Assembly: GCF_030272615.1 (NCBI RefSeq)
Contig: NC_081413.1
Location: 144,122,476 to 144,186,475, forward strand
Direction of reading: 5' to 3'
Source of the DNA: Cryptomeria japonica
Taxonomy: Eukaryota > Streptophyta > Pinopsida > Cupressales > Cupressaceae
Length of the DNA: 64,000 bases
Shown here: piece by piece, positions 46,101 to 57,738 of the stretch
Layout of the letters: each line of letters starts with the position of its first letter
Position numbering within the stretch: position 1 is the stretch's first letter
Program-made: the position numbers and the translations under genes
Notes under the pieces: generated by a model
Databases searched by the model: none
What the model was told of the DNA's origin: nothing
Seen by the model: only the letters and a program-made list of their open reading frames with translations

Positions 46101-47253
46101 ACCAGATGGGTTTTCCCTATCTGAAGACAGTGATATGGTGTGCACGCTACATAAAGCCTTATATGGTCTAAAGCAGGCATCTAGAGCATGGTATGAACGT
46201 CTACATTCCCATCTTGTGAAGATTGGATTTGAGAGAACAAGTGAAGATAGCAATATCTACTTGAAATCTGAAGGAGATCAGATCCTGATCTGTGAAGTTT
46301 TTGTTGATGACATTATCTTTGGTGGAGATGACAAGATGAGTCATGAGTTTGTTGATGAGATGAAGGAAGAATTTGAGACGTCACTCATAGGGGAGATTAA
46401 GTTCTTCATTGGACTGCAGATCCAACAGATGAAAGATGGAATCTTTATCACTCAGTCCAAATATGTCAAAGAGGTGTTGAAGACCTTTGACATGGAAGAT
46501 AGCAAACCGGTTGGTACACCGATGGTGACCGGTTGCAAATTATCAAAAGAGGATGATTCTGCATTGGTTGATGAGAAGGAATACCGATCAATGATTGGTA
46601 AGTTGCATTATGTAGTGCATAGAAGACCAGATATTGCACATGCAGTTGGCATTACTGCAAGGTTCCAAAAAAATCCAAGAGAATCCCACTTGGTTGCAGT
46701 CAAGTGGATTCTTAGGTATTTGAAGGGAACAGTTGACTATGGATTGTGGTACCCATATAGTAATGATTTCAACCTGAAAGTATTCACAGATGCTGATTGG
46801 GCAGGTAATGTGGATGATCAAAAAAGCACAACCGGTGGTGCATTCTTTCTCAGTGGTAGACTGGTCTCATGGATGAGTAAGAAGCAGAGTTGTATCTCTC
46901 AGTCTACAGTGGAAGCGGAGTATGTTGCAGCTTTCATGAACTGCACTCAGACAATCTGGATGAAGCATGTTTTAGATGGCTTCAAAATCCCTATATCTGA
47001 ACTGGTAAGTATATTCTGTGATAACACAAGTGCTATCAATATTTCAAAGAATCCAGTTTTACATTCTAGAACCAAACATTTTGAGCTTAAGTATCATTTC
47101 TTGAGGGAAAAGGTTCAGAATAAAGAGATTGCACTAGAACATGTTTCCAGTAAGGAGCAGTTAGTAGACATATTCACCAAGCCTCTCCCAAAGACTACAT
47201 TTGTGTATTTAAGTGGTGAATTAGGGGTACTGCCCCTTCAGGAGGTAAATTAA
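43162..47253 (+). pseudogene. gag-pol: copia C gag-pol polyprotein, broken by nonsense codons
   Basis: The single frame starts MMKREGPKFNKENFSIWK. Stops lie at 43327, 43417, 44050, 45052, 45178, 45490, 45640 and 45664. Gag has an intact knuckle CFSCNRIGHIAMNC. Protease has IIDSGCSHHMTGD. The integrase zinc region WHRRLCHVNF...CRECQLGK is intact. The first catalytic Asp of integrase is changed (HTNLCGP), and the second lies in LRTDQGGEF. RT has [11 protein letters not shown] and [10 protein letters not shown]. RNase H has [20 protein letters not shown] and DIFTKPLP. Comparison with copia D and standard motifs indicates that several stops replaced Gln or Trp codons. The size fits a complete copia polyprotein. 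Confidence 0.93.
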
Positions 47254-47493
47254 AAGTATTTGTTCCACATCAATCAGGTATTGCATAGTCATTTTTTTTT
47301 ATTGATGTGTTGAAGGATGCTACTCGTCAGGGGGAGCAGCCTAATAGAATAGGGATGTTTGTGCCTCCACTTTGACATTGTTGTCAAAGGGGGAGAAGAA
47401 GTGTAGCGGAGAAGATATCTGCAAAAATTGGGGAGAAGATGAGTTTGCAGAAATATATCTTTGTATATTGCCATCAATGCCAAAGGGGGATAT
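47254..47493 (+). promoter_or_regulatory. 3' non-coding region and two purine tracts, copia C
   Basis: A GGGGGAGCA box lies near 47331. TTGTCAAAGGGGGAGA lies at 47381-47396 and TGCCAAAGGGGGATAT abuts the LTR (47478-47493). The two AAAGGGGG tracts are 96 bp apart. Confidence 0.8.
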
Positions 47494-48996
47494 TGTTGGC
47501 ATTATGTGAACCGGTATGAGGACATAATGATATTGTATGTTGTCATTGATGTCAATATGTGATATGAAGAGAGAACCGACATATGTGAGAACTGGTATAT
47601 ATGCCAAAGTAAAGTGGTATATTTGTTCAAGGTGAACCGACATGTCAAGGTGAACCGACATGTAGTCATGGGAACCGGCACATGGAAGGATTGGATGACT
47701 ACCGGTTGGTAGGTAGTTTCCACTTCAGGATTTTCGATTGGAGTATCTTAAGCCTATGTGATTCAATCAGTGATCTTTATGTGAGGAAGTTAGCATGATA
47801 ATGAAGAACAGATAGTGTTGCCATGTAATCCTTGTGCGCGTGAAGGATCTTGCATAAAGAAGAGTGTTCCTATCTACCTCGGGAATGTGCGAAGTCTATA
47901 AATGGTGATAACGTGTGATGGGTTATCAGCCGCCATGAAATCGGTGGAAAACAAATGATGGAGAATGTCTTGAGATTGGATCAAGACTGTTGCATTCAAT
48001 ACAATATGATCAACGGTCAGGATTGAACCGTTTGAATTCCTTAACCTAATAGGTCTAGCGTTTAGGGTTTATGCTACTGACCTGTCTGTTGTCCTATAAG
48101 GTTGATGTTGTGATTCTTTCAGAGTTTGTTGGCAAAAGTTGTGTGTGTGTATCTAAGAGAAGAGATACGTGATTCTTGTCAAACCAGAGGAGAGAAGTCA
48201 TATCTGTAGAGTGTAAGTGTAGAAGGTGAAGAGGAGCTTAAGAGGATCTGCATTGGCATTGAGTTCTATTATCAAGTCATTGATATACCTGTTGATCTTT
48301 AACTACTTCAACAGTTGTGAAATCCCCTAACAGGGTAGCCTTAACTGGCTTGTTGAAAATCCTCTAACAAGGTAACTCGAAGCTATTGAGTCATTGATAT
48401 CCTTTAGCTATTGAGTTCTTGAAATCCTCTAACAAGGCACCCTTAACAGGGTTTAACCCTTAACCGGGTATTGTAGCCATCCCTCAACCGGGTGATCCCT
48501 AACAAGATTGGTTCCTAACAGAACCTATTGTATCTGTCTTTAACCGGACAAGGCTCCTTACAGAGCGGACTTCCAAAGAGTTCAAAAACAAGCTTGTGGG
48601 TATTCATCCCCACCATGGTTTTTCCTAGTTGGGTTTCCACGTGAAAAATATGTGTGTCATGTGTGATGTTATGATTGTTTTATGATTAAGTGGTGATGCA
48701 TGTTGATCTTGCTGTAATATATACATCTTTGATGGTAGATTGCATGTTCATGCATTATAGTGAAATGGGAATGAAGAGTTAGATTATATGAGAAGATAAG
48801 TGTCAATCGGTCTTTGCTCGTCTTAGTTACACTGGGTTCTGCCGGTTGAACTCTGTTGAAGGACCGGTGCTGCTGTTTGTCTGTCAGTGCATAAGTGTTA
48901 GTTGACAAACTAGTTTAAGGTTGAGTTTTTTCCTGTACTGATTCACCCCCCCTCTTAGTACCGGTTTGGTACTATTCGTTCATCATTAAGCTATCA
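47494..48996 (+). repeat. 3' LTR of copia C
   Basis: This copy is direct to 41589-43090 and almost the same length. Differences are scattered substitutions, many C/T or G/A. The outer hairpin stem has one change (ATGG at 48615). Confidence 0.93.
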
Positions 48997-49001
48997 AAGG
49001 A

Positions 49002-50135
49002 TTTGTTGAAGATAGGAGTAAAGATCAGGTATGTAAATTAAACAAAGCTTTATATGGTCTGAAACAAGCACCTAGAGCATGGTATGAAAGACTGCACTCT
49101 TACTTGATTAAGATTGGATTTATAAGGACAAGTGAAAACAACAATATGTACATGAAGAATGATGAGGGCAATGAAATACTGATCTCAGCCATATTTGTTG
49201 ATGATATTATTTTTTGTGGTAATGACTCCTTATGCAAGAACTTTGGAAATGAAATGTGCAAAGAATTTGAGATGTCATTAATCGGTGAGATAAAGTATTT
49301 TATAGGTTTACAGATACTGCAAATGAAAGATGAGATTTTCATTACTCAATCCAAGTACATAAAGGAAATTTAGAAGAAATTTGGAATGGAGGATTCTAAA
49401 CCTGTAAGTACTCCTATGACTACTAACTGCAAACTATCAAAGAATGATGAATCTGTATCTGTTTATGAGACACTTTACCGATCTATGATTGGAAAGTTAC
49501 AATATGTTATGCATAGTAGACCGGATATAGCACATGCAGTAGGTATTGTTGCCGATCCCAAAGAAACCCATATGACAACAATCAAGAGAATTTTCAGATA
49601 CCTGAGAGGCACTAAAGATTATGGCTCAGTATATGAAAAGAGGAATGATTTTGATTTAAAAGTTTATACTGATGCTGATTGGGCAGGCAACATTGATGAC
49701 AGGAAAAGGACAAGTGGTGGAGCTTTCTTTTTAGGAGATAGACTAGTAAGTTGGCTTAGCAAGAAACAAGGATGCATTTCACAATCAACAACAGAAGCTG
49801 AATATGTCGCTGCAGCATTGAATTGTACCAATATTGCATGGATCAAACAACTATTGGAAGGTATAAATGAGAAAGTTACCGAGATAGTAACTATATTCTG
49901 TGATAATACTAGTGCCATTAACATTTCAAAGAATCTGGTAATGCAGTCTAAGACAAAACATATCTCTATAAAGTATCATTATCTCAGAGAAGAAGTTCAA
50001 GAGAAGGAAGTTGTGCTGGAATATATCAGCTCAAAGGAGCAAATAGCAGACATCTTCATAAAGCCACTGCCAAGGGACACTTTCGAGTATCTCAGAAGCA
50101 AGTTAGGGGTCCTACCCCTATCTCCTATTCACTGA
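49002..50135 (+). pseudogene. pol: copia B reverse transcriptase C-terminus and RNase H
   Basis: This resumes the copia B frame after copia C and its AAGGA duplicate (GFVEDRSKDQVCKL). RT active site IFVDDIIF is present, then IGLQILQMKDEIF and a TAG near 49371. RNase H follows with [33 protein letters not shown] and ADIFIKPLP, ending at 50135 after LGVLPLSPIH. About four residues appear lost in the GIVADPKETH region (other elements read [13 protein letters not shown]). Confidence 0.9.
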
Positions 50136-50602
50136 TAGAGTTCGGTGAAAGCATCAATTCGATGAATCTACAGAATATCATGTGTGGATTGATGTTGATT
50201 TACGCACTTTAGGAGGTTTTCTAAAGGTGTGCAGGAAATAGTATTGAAGGAAAGATTGCTCTGATCGAGTTTTAGATGTTACATTTACATGTGTAACATA
50301 GCAAGGCAAAACACTTCACAGTAGAAGAGTTCATGATTTAGTTCTTTTACTTTTTGGCATTGTTGTCAAAGGGAGAGAAGACTAAATGGTAAAGCCCTCA
50401 AATGAAGAAGATAACAGAAGACTAATGACAACGAGAGAAGATTACTGAAAGAGGGAGAAAGCCTAGAAGACTTCAGAAGAAGAAAACAACTCAAGGATAA
50501 CAGGAGAAGTCTCCACAGCAATATGAATCCAAATTTATTTGAATATCTTGTTGGTATTACCATTTACAAGTTGGTATTGCCATCAATGCCAAAGGGGGAG
50601 AT
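50136..50602 (+). promoter_or_regulatory. 3' non-coding region and purine tracts, copia B
   Basis: TTGTCAAAGGGAGAGA lies at 50363-50378 and TGCCAAAGGGGGAGAT abuts the LTR (50587-50602). The spacing of about 220 bp is longer than in the other copias. The DNA between is GA-rich. Confidence 0.75.
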
Positions 50603-52079
50603 TGTTGGCATTACAATAGAAAGGAGATTGTTGGCATTTCATAAGGATATTGAGAAGGTTGTTGGAGATTATTGATATAACTGAAGAAGGATGATTACTG
50701 TCTTTATAATATTATTTTGTCATTGATGTCAAGAAATTGATTTTCTGATTCAGTATGAGGTTGCCATATCTTGAGAAATATGTATTGATGAGAATTAAGA
50801 TGTTGGTAAGTGACACAAAAAGAATGTGATAATGAAGGGGAATAATAAGTTATTCAATGGGCAACTATTACCGAGTTAGACAATGATGAGATCATGTTGT
50901 TTAAATTGTTTTGATATCCTACATATGTTGTTGATTGTAAGGGTAATACTATACTATGTCACCAAGCAAAGAACCTAGTCGGTAAACCCTAAGGTTATCG
51001 ATATCGGTTAATGAAGGTAGAATGTCTATCGAGTGAAGTTTAGTATTTATCGAGTTGCAACCGAGTTATGATAGATCGCATTGGATGGATAAAAGCATTA
51101 TTTAATGAAGGATACTGATGAGCTGGAGATGAATAAATGATTAGTATGCCATGCATGAAGTTTGTTAAGGATCTACAACAATGGAAAATCAAGAGGAAGA
51201 TCTATAGCACAGATTGAATTGCAATAACCTAGCACAAGTTCCTAGGAAGGAATGCAAGTTCCAAGGTGAGGTAAAACATTTTCAGATGGAAGGATACATT
51301 GAACCGAGTCAAGATTGATGATCTGATGGCCAAGATTGATCATGGGAAATGTGATGAAGGAGATTAAGCGGTTAGCAAATTGTTTATAAATAAGGAATTG
51401 TTGATAAACAATGCATGCGGGCAAGTGTAAGCACAGGGATGCTACATAGTGATTATCGAGCACACAAGCTTGAAGACCTGTTTGAATAACAGTGCAGGGA
51501 GCCCAACAGAGGACAAGATAAGTCCTATGACTAGATTGTTTTGAGCAAACAAGAATCTACTTTAGCATTTTAGATGTGAAGTTGCAGATATTTTTTTATT
51601 ACTGTTATTTTGTAAGTGACAGAAAATCTCTTAACCGACTAGACTTAACAATCTTATTTGTAAACCCTCTAGCAAGGTAACATTCTACATGAGTGTTTGA
51701 AATCCTTTGACAAGGTCACTTCTAACAAAGTGAAGATCCTAACAGATCTGAGGGAAATCCCTTAACCGGATCACATCTAGCAATGTGTTTGTAATCTTTA
51801 ACAAGATTTTCTTTTAACCGAGCATACTCTAGAAAAGTATATTTCTTAGTGCGTCCAAAATCCCACAGTGGTTTTTCCCTATTTGAGTTTCCACATTAAA
51901 TTTGGTGTTATATTTGTTATGATGATTATGTGTTTATGAGTTAGCATGTTTAGCAGTTTTTGGTTATATTGCTGAAGTATAAGTTACCGAGGTTGAATCT
52001 GTTGATTTTATGGAAGATTAAGTTTGTATGATTCACCCCCCCCTCTCATCTTGTTAGCTATTGGCATCAGAACTTTACA
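50603..52079 (+). repeat. 3' LTR of copia B
   Basis: The LTR is 1,477 bp, starting TGTTGGCATTACAATAG and ending CTTTACA. It has the same second start (GAGATTGTTGGCATTTC) 26 bp in, at 50629, and the hairpin at 51868-51894. Confidence 0.9.
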
Positions 52080-53494
52080 ATTTCTTCAATAAGAATTCCT
52101 ATTATCCCTCAACAAATCAATGTGCCACAAGAGGGAAATTCATTCAACAATTTTATTCCTCCTTTAAATGTCCCATTTCCTACTCAATCAGCACCTATGC
52201 CTACTTATCATAATGTCGCACCAATTATTCTCAACCAATGCCTTCCTTCAATAATATTACACCACCTTCTCAATAACCCACGTCTAACATCAATTCTTCT
52301 ACCGAAGCGACCATTAATAATCTTGCTCAAACCGTGTCTTCCTTACAACAACAAATTGCTTCCATGAGTCAATCGAAGTTTAGTGTCCTCATGTTCGATG
52401 TTGTGAGCCCACTTTCTCTTGATATTGTTAAAGTCGTGCCACCTAAGCATGTTGAGGTCCCTCAATTGGAAGTCTAGAATAAAAAAGGTGATCCTCTAAC
52501 GCATGTCAAAACATTTCAAACCTCGTGTACTGATTTTTCTTATGATCAAAGATTACTTGCAAAACTATTTACAAGAACACTAAGAGATAAGGCTTTACAA
52601 TGGTATTGCTCTTTGCCTTCTTATTCTATCATTTATTTTCAACAATTAGCAAATGCTTTCATTAAACAATTTCAAAACAACATTGGTTCTAAAATTACTT
52701 TGACTGATTTAACGCATTGTAAACAAGGTGATAAAGAAAAAGTGTCTGATTTCATTGGTAGATATAAGACTTTGTGTGCTCACATTTATTTTCCTATACC
52801 TAATAATGATATTAAAAGAATTTTCATTTCTAATTTGCAAAAAGATATTAGGGGAAAGCTTCTTTTGTCTGAGTTTACTTCCTTTCTACAGTTGTACGCA
52901 ACACTCCACAATTATCAACTGATTGTGAGTCAAATGGAGAAATCTTCTCCTATGGCTCCGAGTGATAAGGGGAAGAGTGTTCAACAACCGTTTGTGAAGT
53001 TCAAATCAACAAAAAGCTTCATCAAGTTCAATGATACAATCAACAACAACAATGTGAATGCTACAACGGGCGCGCCTCCTATTTCTAAAATTTTCAAAAG
53101 AGAAAGACAATTTACTCCTTTGAATGAATCTTTACATAGTATTATGTCTTAGTTGTTACAAAGAAATGTTATCAAATTTCCTCCTATAAAACTAGTTGAC
53201 CCATCTAAGCTATCATCCCCTTATTTTGATAACAATTCCTTTTGTCAATTTCATCATCAACCTGGTCATGATACTGAGAAATATTTTGCATTGAAAAGTA
53301 AGATTCAAGATTTGATTAATTATAATATTACATCTGTGGCAGGTGTGAATGATAAGGGAAACAAATTAGTAGCTCCTCCTAATCAAAATCTTAATATTTT
53401 TACTGATCCATTGCCTTCTCATACCTCGAATGTGATTAAGACTGAACATACATCTTTTTCTCCTTTGATCTTACTACCACAACTCCAAATTTAG
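52080..53494 (+). pseudogene. gag: gypsy-X gag, main part
   Basis: Low-complexity protein continues from 36984, with a frameshift near 52210. The gag domain follows: DPLTHVKTFQ, ALQWYCSLPS, ANAFIKQFQNNIG and VSDFIGRYKTLC (about 52490-52780). Then comes FCQFHHQPGHDTEKYFALK, the plant gypsy Cys-His motif with the last Cys changed to Tyr. Stops lie near 52476, 53150 and 53492. The type is the same as gypsy-1 gag but the sequence is clearly different. Confidence 0.8.
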
Positions 53495-54283
53495 TGAATA
53501 TTATAGAGAAACAAGAGACACTGAAGGATCCTTGCATTAAATTTGACCCTTTCGAGACCATTAAAGGACCTGATGGGCGATGGCCCTTTATATATAGTTG
53601 CAATGGTTAAGGACATACCTTGTCGTGGTGCTCTTGTTGATCCCTCTTGCATGGTTAATAAAATCACTGAGGAGTATCTTTTAACTTTAAGATTGCATAA
53701 AACGATTTATGATGACTCTAATGTGGTTGTAAAGTTATTTGATATATTCTCTTGTCCTACCATTGGTGCTATCACCCTTCATGTTGAAGTTCACACTAAA
53801 TCTATGGATGGTCAACTTTGTTATCATTCCTTCTTCCGAGTAATTCTATGTGAAGTTAGGCTACCCTTGGCTATCTTCCATGAAGGCTATTGCTTCTCCT
53901 ATTAATAAGTGTTCAAAATTTCCCCACAATCAAGAAATCATAACTGTTAACCATATCTTATTTCGACCATCTGAAAGAAGCCTAGGTGTTCGGATTGATT
54001 CCTTTTGGCCTAATAAATTTCAATCTCTTCCATCAAGGAGTGATGCTCTTTTCCAATCTTATCAAAAATGAAAGAAAGATATGATTTTATCCTCGAGTCA
54101 ACCTAGATCCCCAATAATTGATATTCCCATCCTTCTTGAAGATGAAATCCTTCCCCTAACGAATAGGACTAATCTTCCTCAACCTATTCCTATGGATGTA
54201 ACTATGCCTTCTCAAAAGAACACCAATATTTCTTCTAAGGTTAGACCTGTACCACCTCCCCATGATGGACTTAGTCTCCTTCC
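53495..54283 (+). pseudogene. gypsy-X retropepsin-like protease and tail
   Basis: After a frameshift near 53580 the frame shows VKDIPCRGALVDPSCMVNKI, matching the usual (V/L)-(V/I)-D-x-(G/S)-(A/C)-x-x-N-(L/K)-I protease site of plant gypsy elements, with Asp kept. A further shift near 53850 leads into LGYPWL (the later conserved block) and a Pro/Ser-rich tail. Copia F interrupts at 54283. The tail matches gypsy-Y at 7938. Confidence 0.7.
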
Positions 54284-55358
54284 TGTTAGGTCCCGGATTC
54301 AAATAAGAGGGGGGGGTGTGAATTAGTTGTCTATTAATTTCAATCCAAGTATAACTTAACCAAACTTAGTGCATAATACTGGTAAACCAAACTTTAATGC
54401 CGATAGACAGTTTAGTAGTTAATAACAGTACCAGTAAATTTTAATGCATGAAACAAAAAGACAAATAACATACACAACACATAACACAGTTATTTGTACG
54501 TGGAAACCCCGTAAGGGGAAAAACTACAGTGGTAAACCTTACCCATAATCAGATGATAGTATGGTAAATAGTATGTGTGTACAAATGGGGCCTGCACATG
54601 CAGAAAGGCCAACTGCCTAGAGGTCATTGTTCAATCACAAAATGGGAGTCACATTGACTACAATTGGATGGTTAAATCCAATGATAATGTACTACTCAAA
54701 ATAGCACCTTCATATGCTCGATTCAGTACCTGTTAAGCTCTGATTTGCCTTATCCAAACCTTCCTTGAATCTTCAAATGATGTCTACATGTATAGCTCTA
54801 CTTATATTCACATATACCTTATTACAATCCTTTTTCACACACTCCTCTACTTCTTCTTAATCTCACAAATGAGATCTTACATATATACCAAAACCTAAGA
54901 CCGAATGTGTAGGTCGGCTCACTAAGATATTACAATAAAATCAATTACAAATGAATCAATATGCAATGCATGATTTCGGTTCAATGCATTTAAAACAATA
55001 ACAAATTATCTCCATAAAGTGTCGTACTTATCTGGAATAGATAATGCTTGCCGACCCATAACCTAGACCTATTTGCCGGTAACAACAAATATGCAAACCC
55101 GATTAGATCAATGACCAAATCACCAAAACCAAGTGTCCAAACAATGTCTTCAACATAACCATGTAATCTCCAGATGATAACAGATCATCCTCAGTGTCGA
55201 TGAACAATATAACCTATCGGTGAACCAGATACCGATGACTCTGCATAAGTCACTGAACATGCCGCTGAACATAACCAAAGATCTCCAAGTGTTCTCAAGT
55301 GTTTGACAAGTGTTGACATCAATGAAAAAACCAATGCAACACATCCATAATACCAACA
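54284..55358 (-). repeat. 3' LTR of copia F
   Basis: The LTR is 1,075 bp. On the minus strand it starts TGTTGGTATTATGG at 55358 and ends GGGACCTAACA at 54284. The hairpin (54500-54527) has inner stem CCCC/GGGG. A G run on plus (about 54309-54316) is the poly-C block. Confidence 0.88.
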
Positions 55359-55640
55359 ATCTCCCCCTTTGGCATTGATGGCAACACAAGATGGAAAAAC
55401 CATCTAAGTGCCAAAGCAAAAATGCCAAAAACCAAAAACCAACAATCTCCCAAGAGATCATCAAAATACAGATACAGAGAATAACAATCTCTCCCCAAAA
55501 GATAATGTGTTTTTTCATAGATATCTCTCCCCCTTTGACATCAAATGCCAAAGAAATACAAAACCAGATACAATTAGTTCATAGAACTTATTACAAATAC
55601 CAATTGTTATAACCACATTTATTCAATCTACTCCCCCTGA
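55359..55640 (-). promoter_or_regulatory. Purine tracts of copia F
   Basis: AAAGGGGGAGAT (minus) abuts the LTR at 55359-55370. TGTCAAAGGGGGAGAGA lies at 55525-55540, and a GGGGGAG box near 55631. Confidence 0.75.
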
Positions 55641-55718
55641 GAAGTAGCTCTCCTTCACCAAAGTCAAAAAAAAGATTTCTTTGTTAATTCTGTCGGTCTA
55701 ATGTCATGCTCCAACTGT

Positions 55719-57738
55719 CTAAGTTTCTACCGGTGAGGGTATAACTCCAAGCTTCTGTCTTAGATATTTGAAAGTTTCTTTAGGCAAAGGTTTAGTAAAA
55801 ATATCTGCAATCTGTTATTTAGGTTTCACATAAACCAATTTCACTTCTTTTGCTTCAACATTCTCTTTTAGAAAATTGAATTTGATAGAAACATGTTTAG
55901 TTTTTGAGTGAAATACCGGATTCTTTGATATATCAATTGCTGCCATATTATCACAGTAAATTGTTATAGGTTCCTTGCATTTTACCTTTATGTCCTTCAA
56001 CATTTGCTTACTCCATAATACTTGTGTATAATTAGTTGTTGCTGCAACATATTCTGATTCTGCTATTGATAGTGATGTACAACTTTGTTTCTTGCTCAAC
56101 CATTAAATTAGTCTGTTGCCAAGAAAAACTTCTCCACCGGTGGTGCCTTTTCTATCATCTATATCTCATGCCTAATTTGCATCTGTGTATGCACATAAAT
56201 AAAAAATTTCATCTTTTGGATACCATAAACCAAGATTTGTTGTGCCTTGTAGATACCAGAAAATCCTTTTTACTGCTGATTCATGATTTTCCTTAGGATT
56301 ACTCTGAAATCTTGAAACAATACATACTGCATTCATAATATCAGGTCTTGTTTGTGTCAAATACAGTAAACCTCCTATCATAGACTTGTATCTTGCTGGA
56401 TTAACAGGTGTTGATTCATCCTTTAATGACAGTTTATCAATTGTAGTCATAGGTGTACTTACCGGTTTAGAGTTTTCCATGCCAAATTTCTTAAGTAATT
56501 CCTTCAAGTACTTTGATTGATTTATGAATATACCTTTATCAATATGTGAAATCTGCAATCCTAAGAAGGATTTTATCTCTCCAATCATAGACATTTCAAA
56601 TTCTTCCTACATCTTATTAGAAAAGTATTTACACAATCCATCTTTTCCTCCAAAAATGATATCATCAACAAAAACTTCAATAACCAAGATGTCATCATTA
56701 GTCACTTTGTAATATAACTTGCTATCAGCATTACCTTTAGTGTAACCAAGCTTCAAAAGATATTTGTCCAATCTAGCATACCATACTCTAGGAGCTTGCT
56801 TCAATCCATATAAAGTTTTCCTTAAGCTACAAACCATATCTTTGTCATCTGTCAAAGAAAATCCATCAGGTTGTTCAATGTAAACTTCCTCTTCAAGATC
56901 TCCATTCAAAAATGCACATTTAACATCCATTTGATATACTTTATAGTTCTTGTGTGCTACAAAAGATAAGAATAATCTAACTGCCTCAATTCTAGCTATC
57001 AGTGCAAAGGTTTCATTGTAATCAATTCCTTCTTTCTGTGAATATCCCTTACACACTAATCTTGCTTTGTTTCTAATTACCTTACCATCTTCATTAAGTT
57101 TATTTCTGAATACCCATTTAGTTCCAATTACATTTTTATTTTTAGGTCGGGGAACCAATGTCCATGGGTTATTCTTTTCAATTTGCTCCAATTCATCTTC
57201 CATAGCCATAATCCAGTGTTTATCTTCACATGCCTCATTAATAGAATCTGGTTCAAATTGAGAAATTAGACATACCTCTTTATTTGCCATTCTTCCTCTA
57301 GTCATAACACCTTGATACTTATTCCCAATTATCTGACTTTCGGAGTGATTCAATCTTACATACCTGGGTGTGTGCACTTGTTGTTGTTCTTCAATCATTG
57401 TGGAATTTTCAGATGATGCCGGTGTGACTGGATCAACATTCTGTACCAGTGTACTCATAGTAGGTTCATTTGTGATTATCTCAACTATCGGTTTAGAGTT
57501 TATAGACCTTCTAAACTGTTCATCAATCTTCACATTTGCACTTTCAATGATTTTTTGTAATCTCTTATCAAAACATCTATATGCCTTGCTCTTAGATGAA
57601 TAACCAAGAAATATCCCTTCATCACTTCTAGGATCAAATTTGCCAATATAATCATCTCTCCTAATATAACATTTGCTTCCAAATATTATGAAATATTTAA
57701 GAGTAAGAGTATTACCAAACCATAGTTCATGAGGTGTC
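55719..57738 (-). pseudogene. pol: copia F integrase end, reverse transcriptase and RNase H
   Basis: On the minus strand one frame runs from 57738 to the stop at 55719. It begins [14 protein letters not shown], then RT with [36 protein letters not shown] and [10 protein letters not shown], and RNase H with [21 protein letters not shown] and FKYLRQKLGV. At least five stops are visible (near 56604, 56168, 56162, 56100 and 55817). No frameshift is needed. The Gln in SQIIGNK is intact, unlike in copias C to E. Confidence 0.88.

Larger units (their letters stand above)
41589..48996 (+). mobile_element. Copia element C, nested in copia B
   Basis: LTRs at 41589-43090 and 47494-48996 (1,502 and 1,503 bp) are flanked by a perfect duplication AAGGA (41584-41588 and 48997-49001). 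Inside are an iMet primer site, one gag-pol frame of 1,364 codons with about eight nonsense codons and no frameshift, and two purine tracts. The LTRs look very similar, so it is the most recent datable insertion here. Copia D is a close relative. Confidence 0.95.
36985..52079 (+). mobile_element. Copia element B, interrupted by copia C
   Basis: LTRs at 36985-38485 and 50603-52079 are flanked by ATGTC (36980-36984) and ATTTC (52080-52084), a 5-bp duplication with one change. The internal region has an iMet primer site, gag-pol and purine tracts. Copia C (41589-48996) sits in the RT region. Apart from that insertion only two in-frame stops are seen in gag-pol (near 38973 and 49371). Its sequence is AT-richer than C and D and uses ACCGAG where they use ACCGGT. 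Confidence 0.92.
32876..54283 (+). mobile_element. gag-protease gypsy element (gypsy-X) with three nested insertions, 3' end outside window
   Basis: It starts with an LTR (32876-34050) and a primer-site candidate, followed by a leader and a gag-protease ORF. The ORF is broken by an inverted solo LTR (35663-36814), copia B (36985-52079) and, at 54283, copia F. Element pieces are 32876-35662, 36815-36984 and 52080-54283. The family is the same as gypsy-Y (7921-16210), whose ORF ends without RT, so this one is probably also gag-protease only. Confidence 0.75.
54284..57738 (-). mobile_element. 3' half of copia F, interrupted by copia D
   Basis: On the minus strand it has integrase end, RT, RNase H, stop, purine tracts and a 3' LTR (54284-55358). 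It inserted into gypsy-X at CTTCC (54279-54283). It is cut at 57738 by copia D, and its 5' part must lie beyond the window. It differs clearly from B to E at protein level. Confidence 0.88.
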
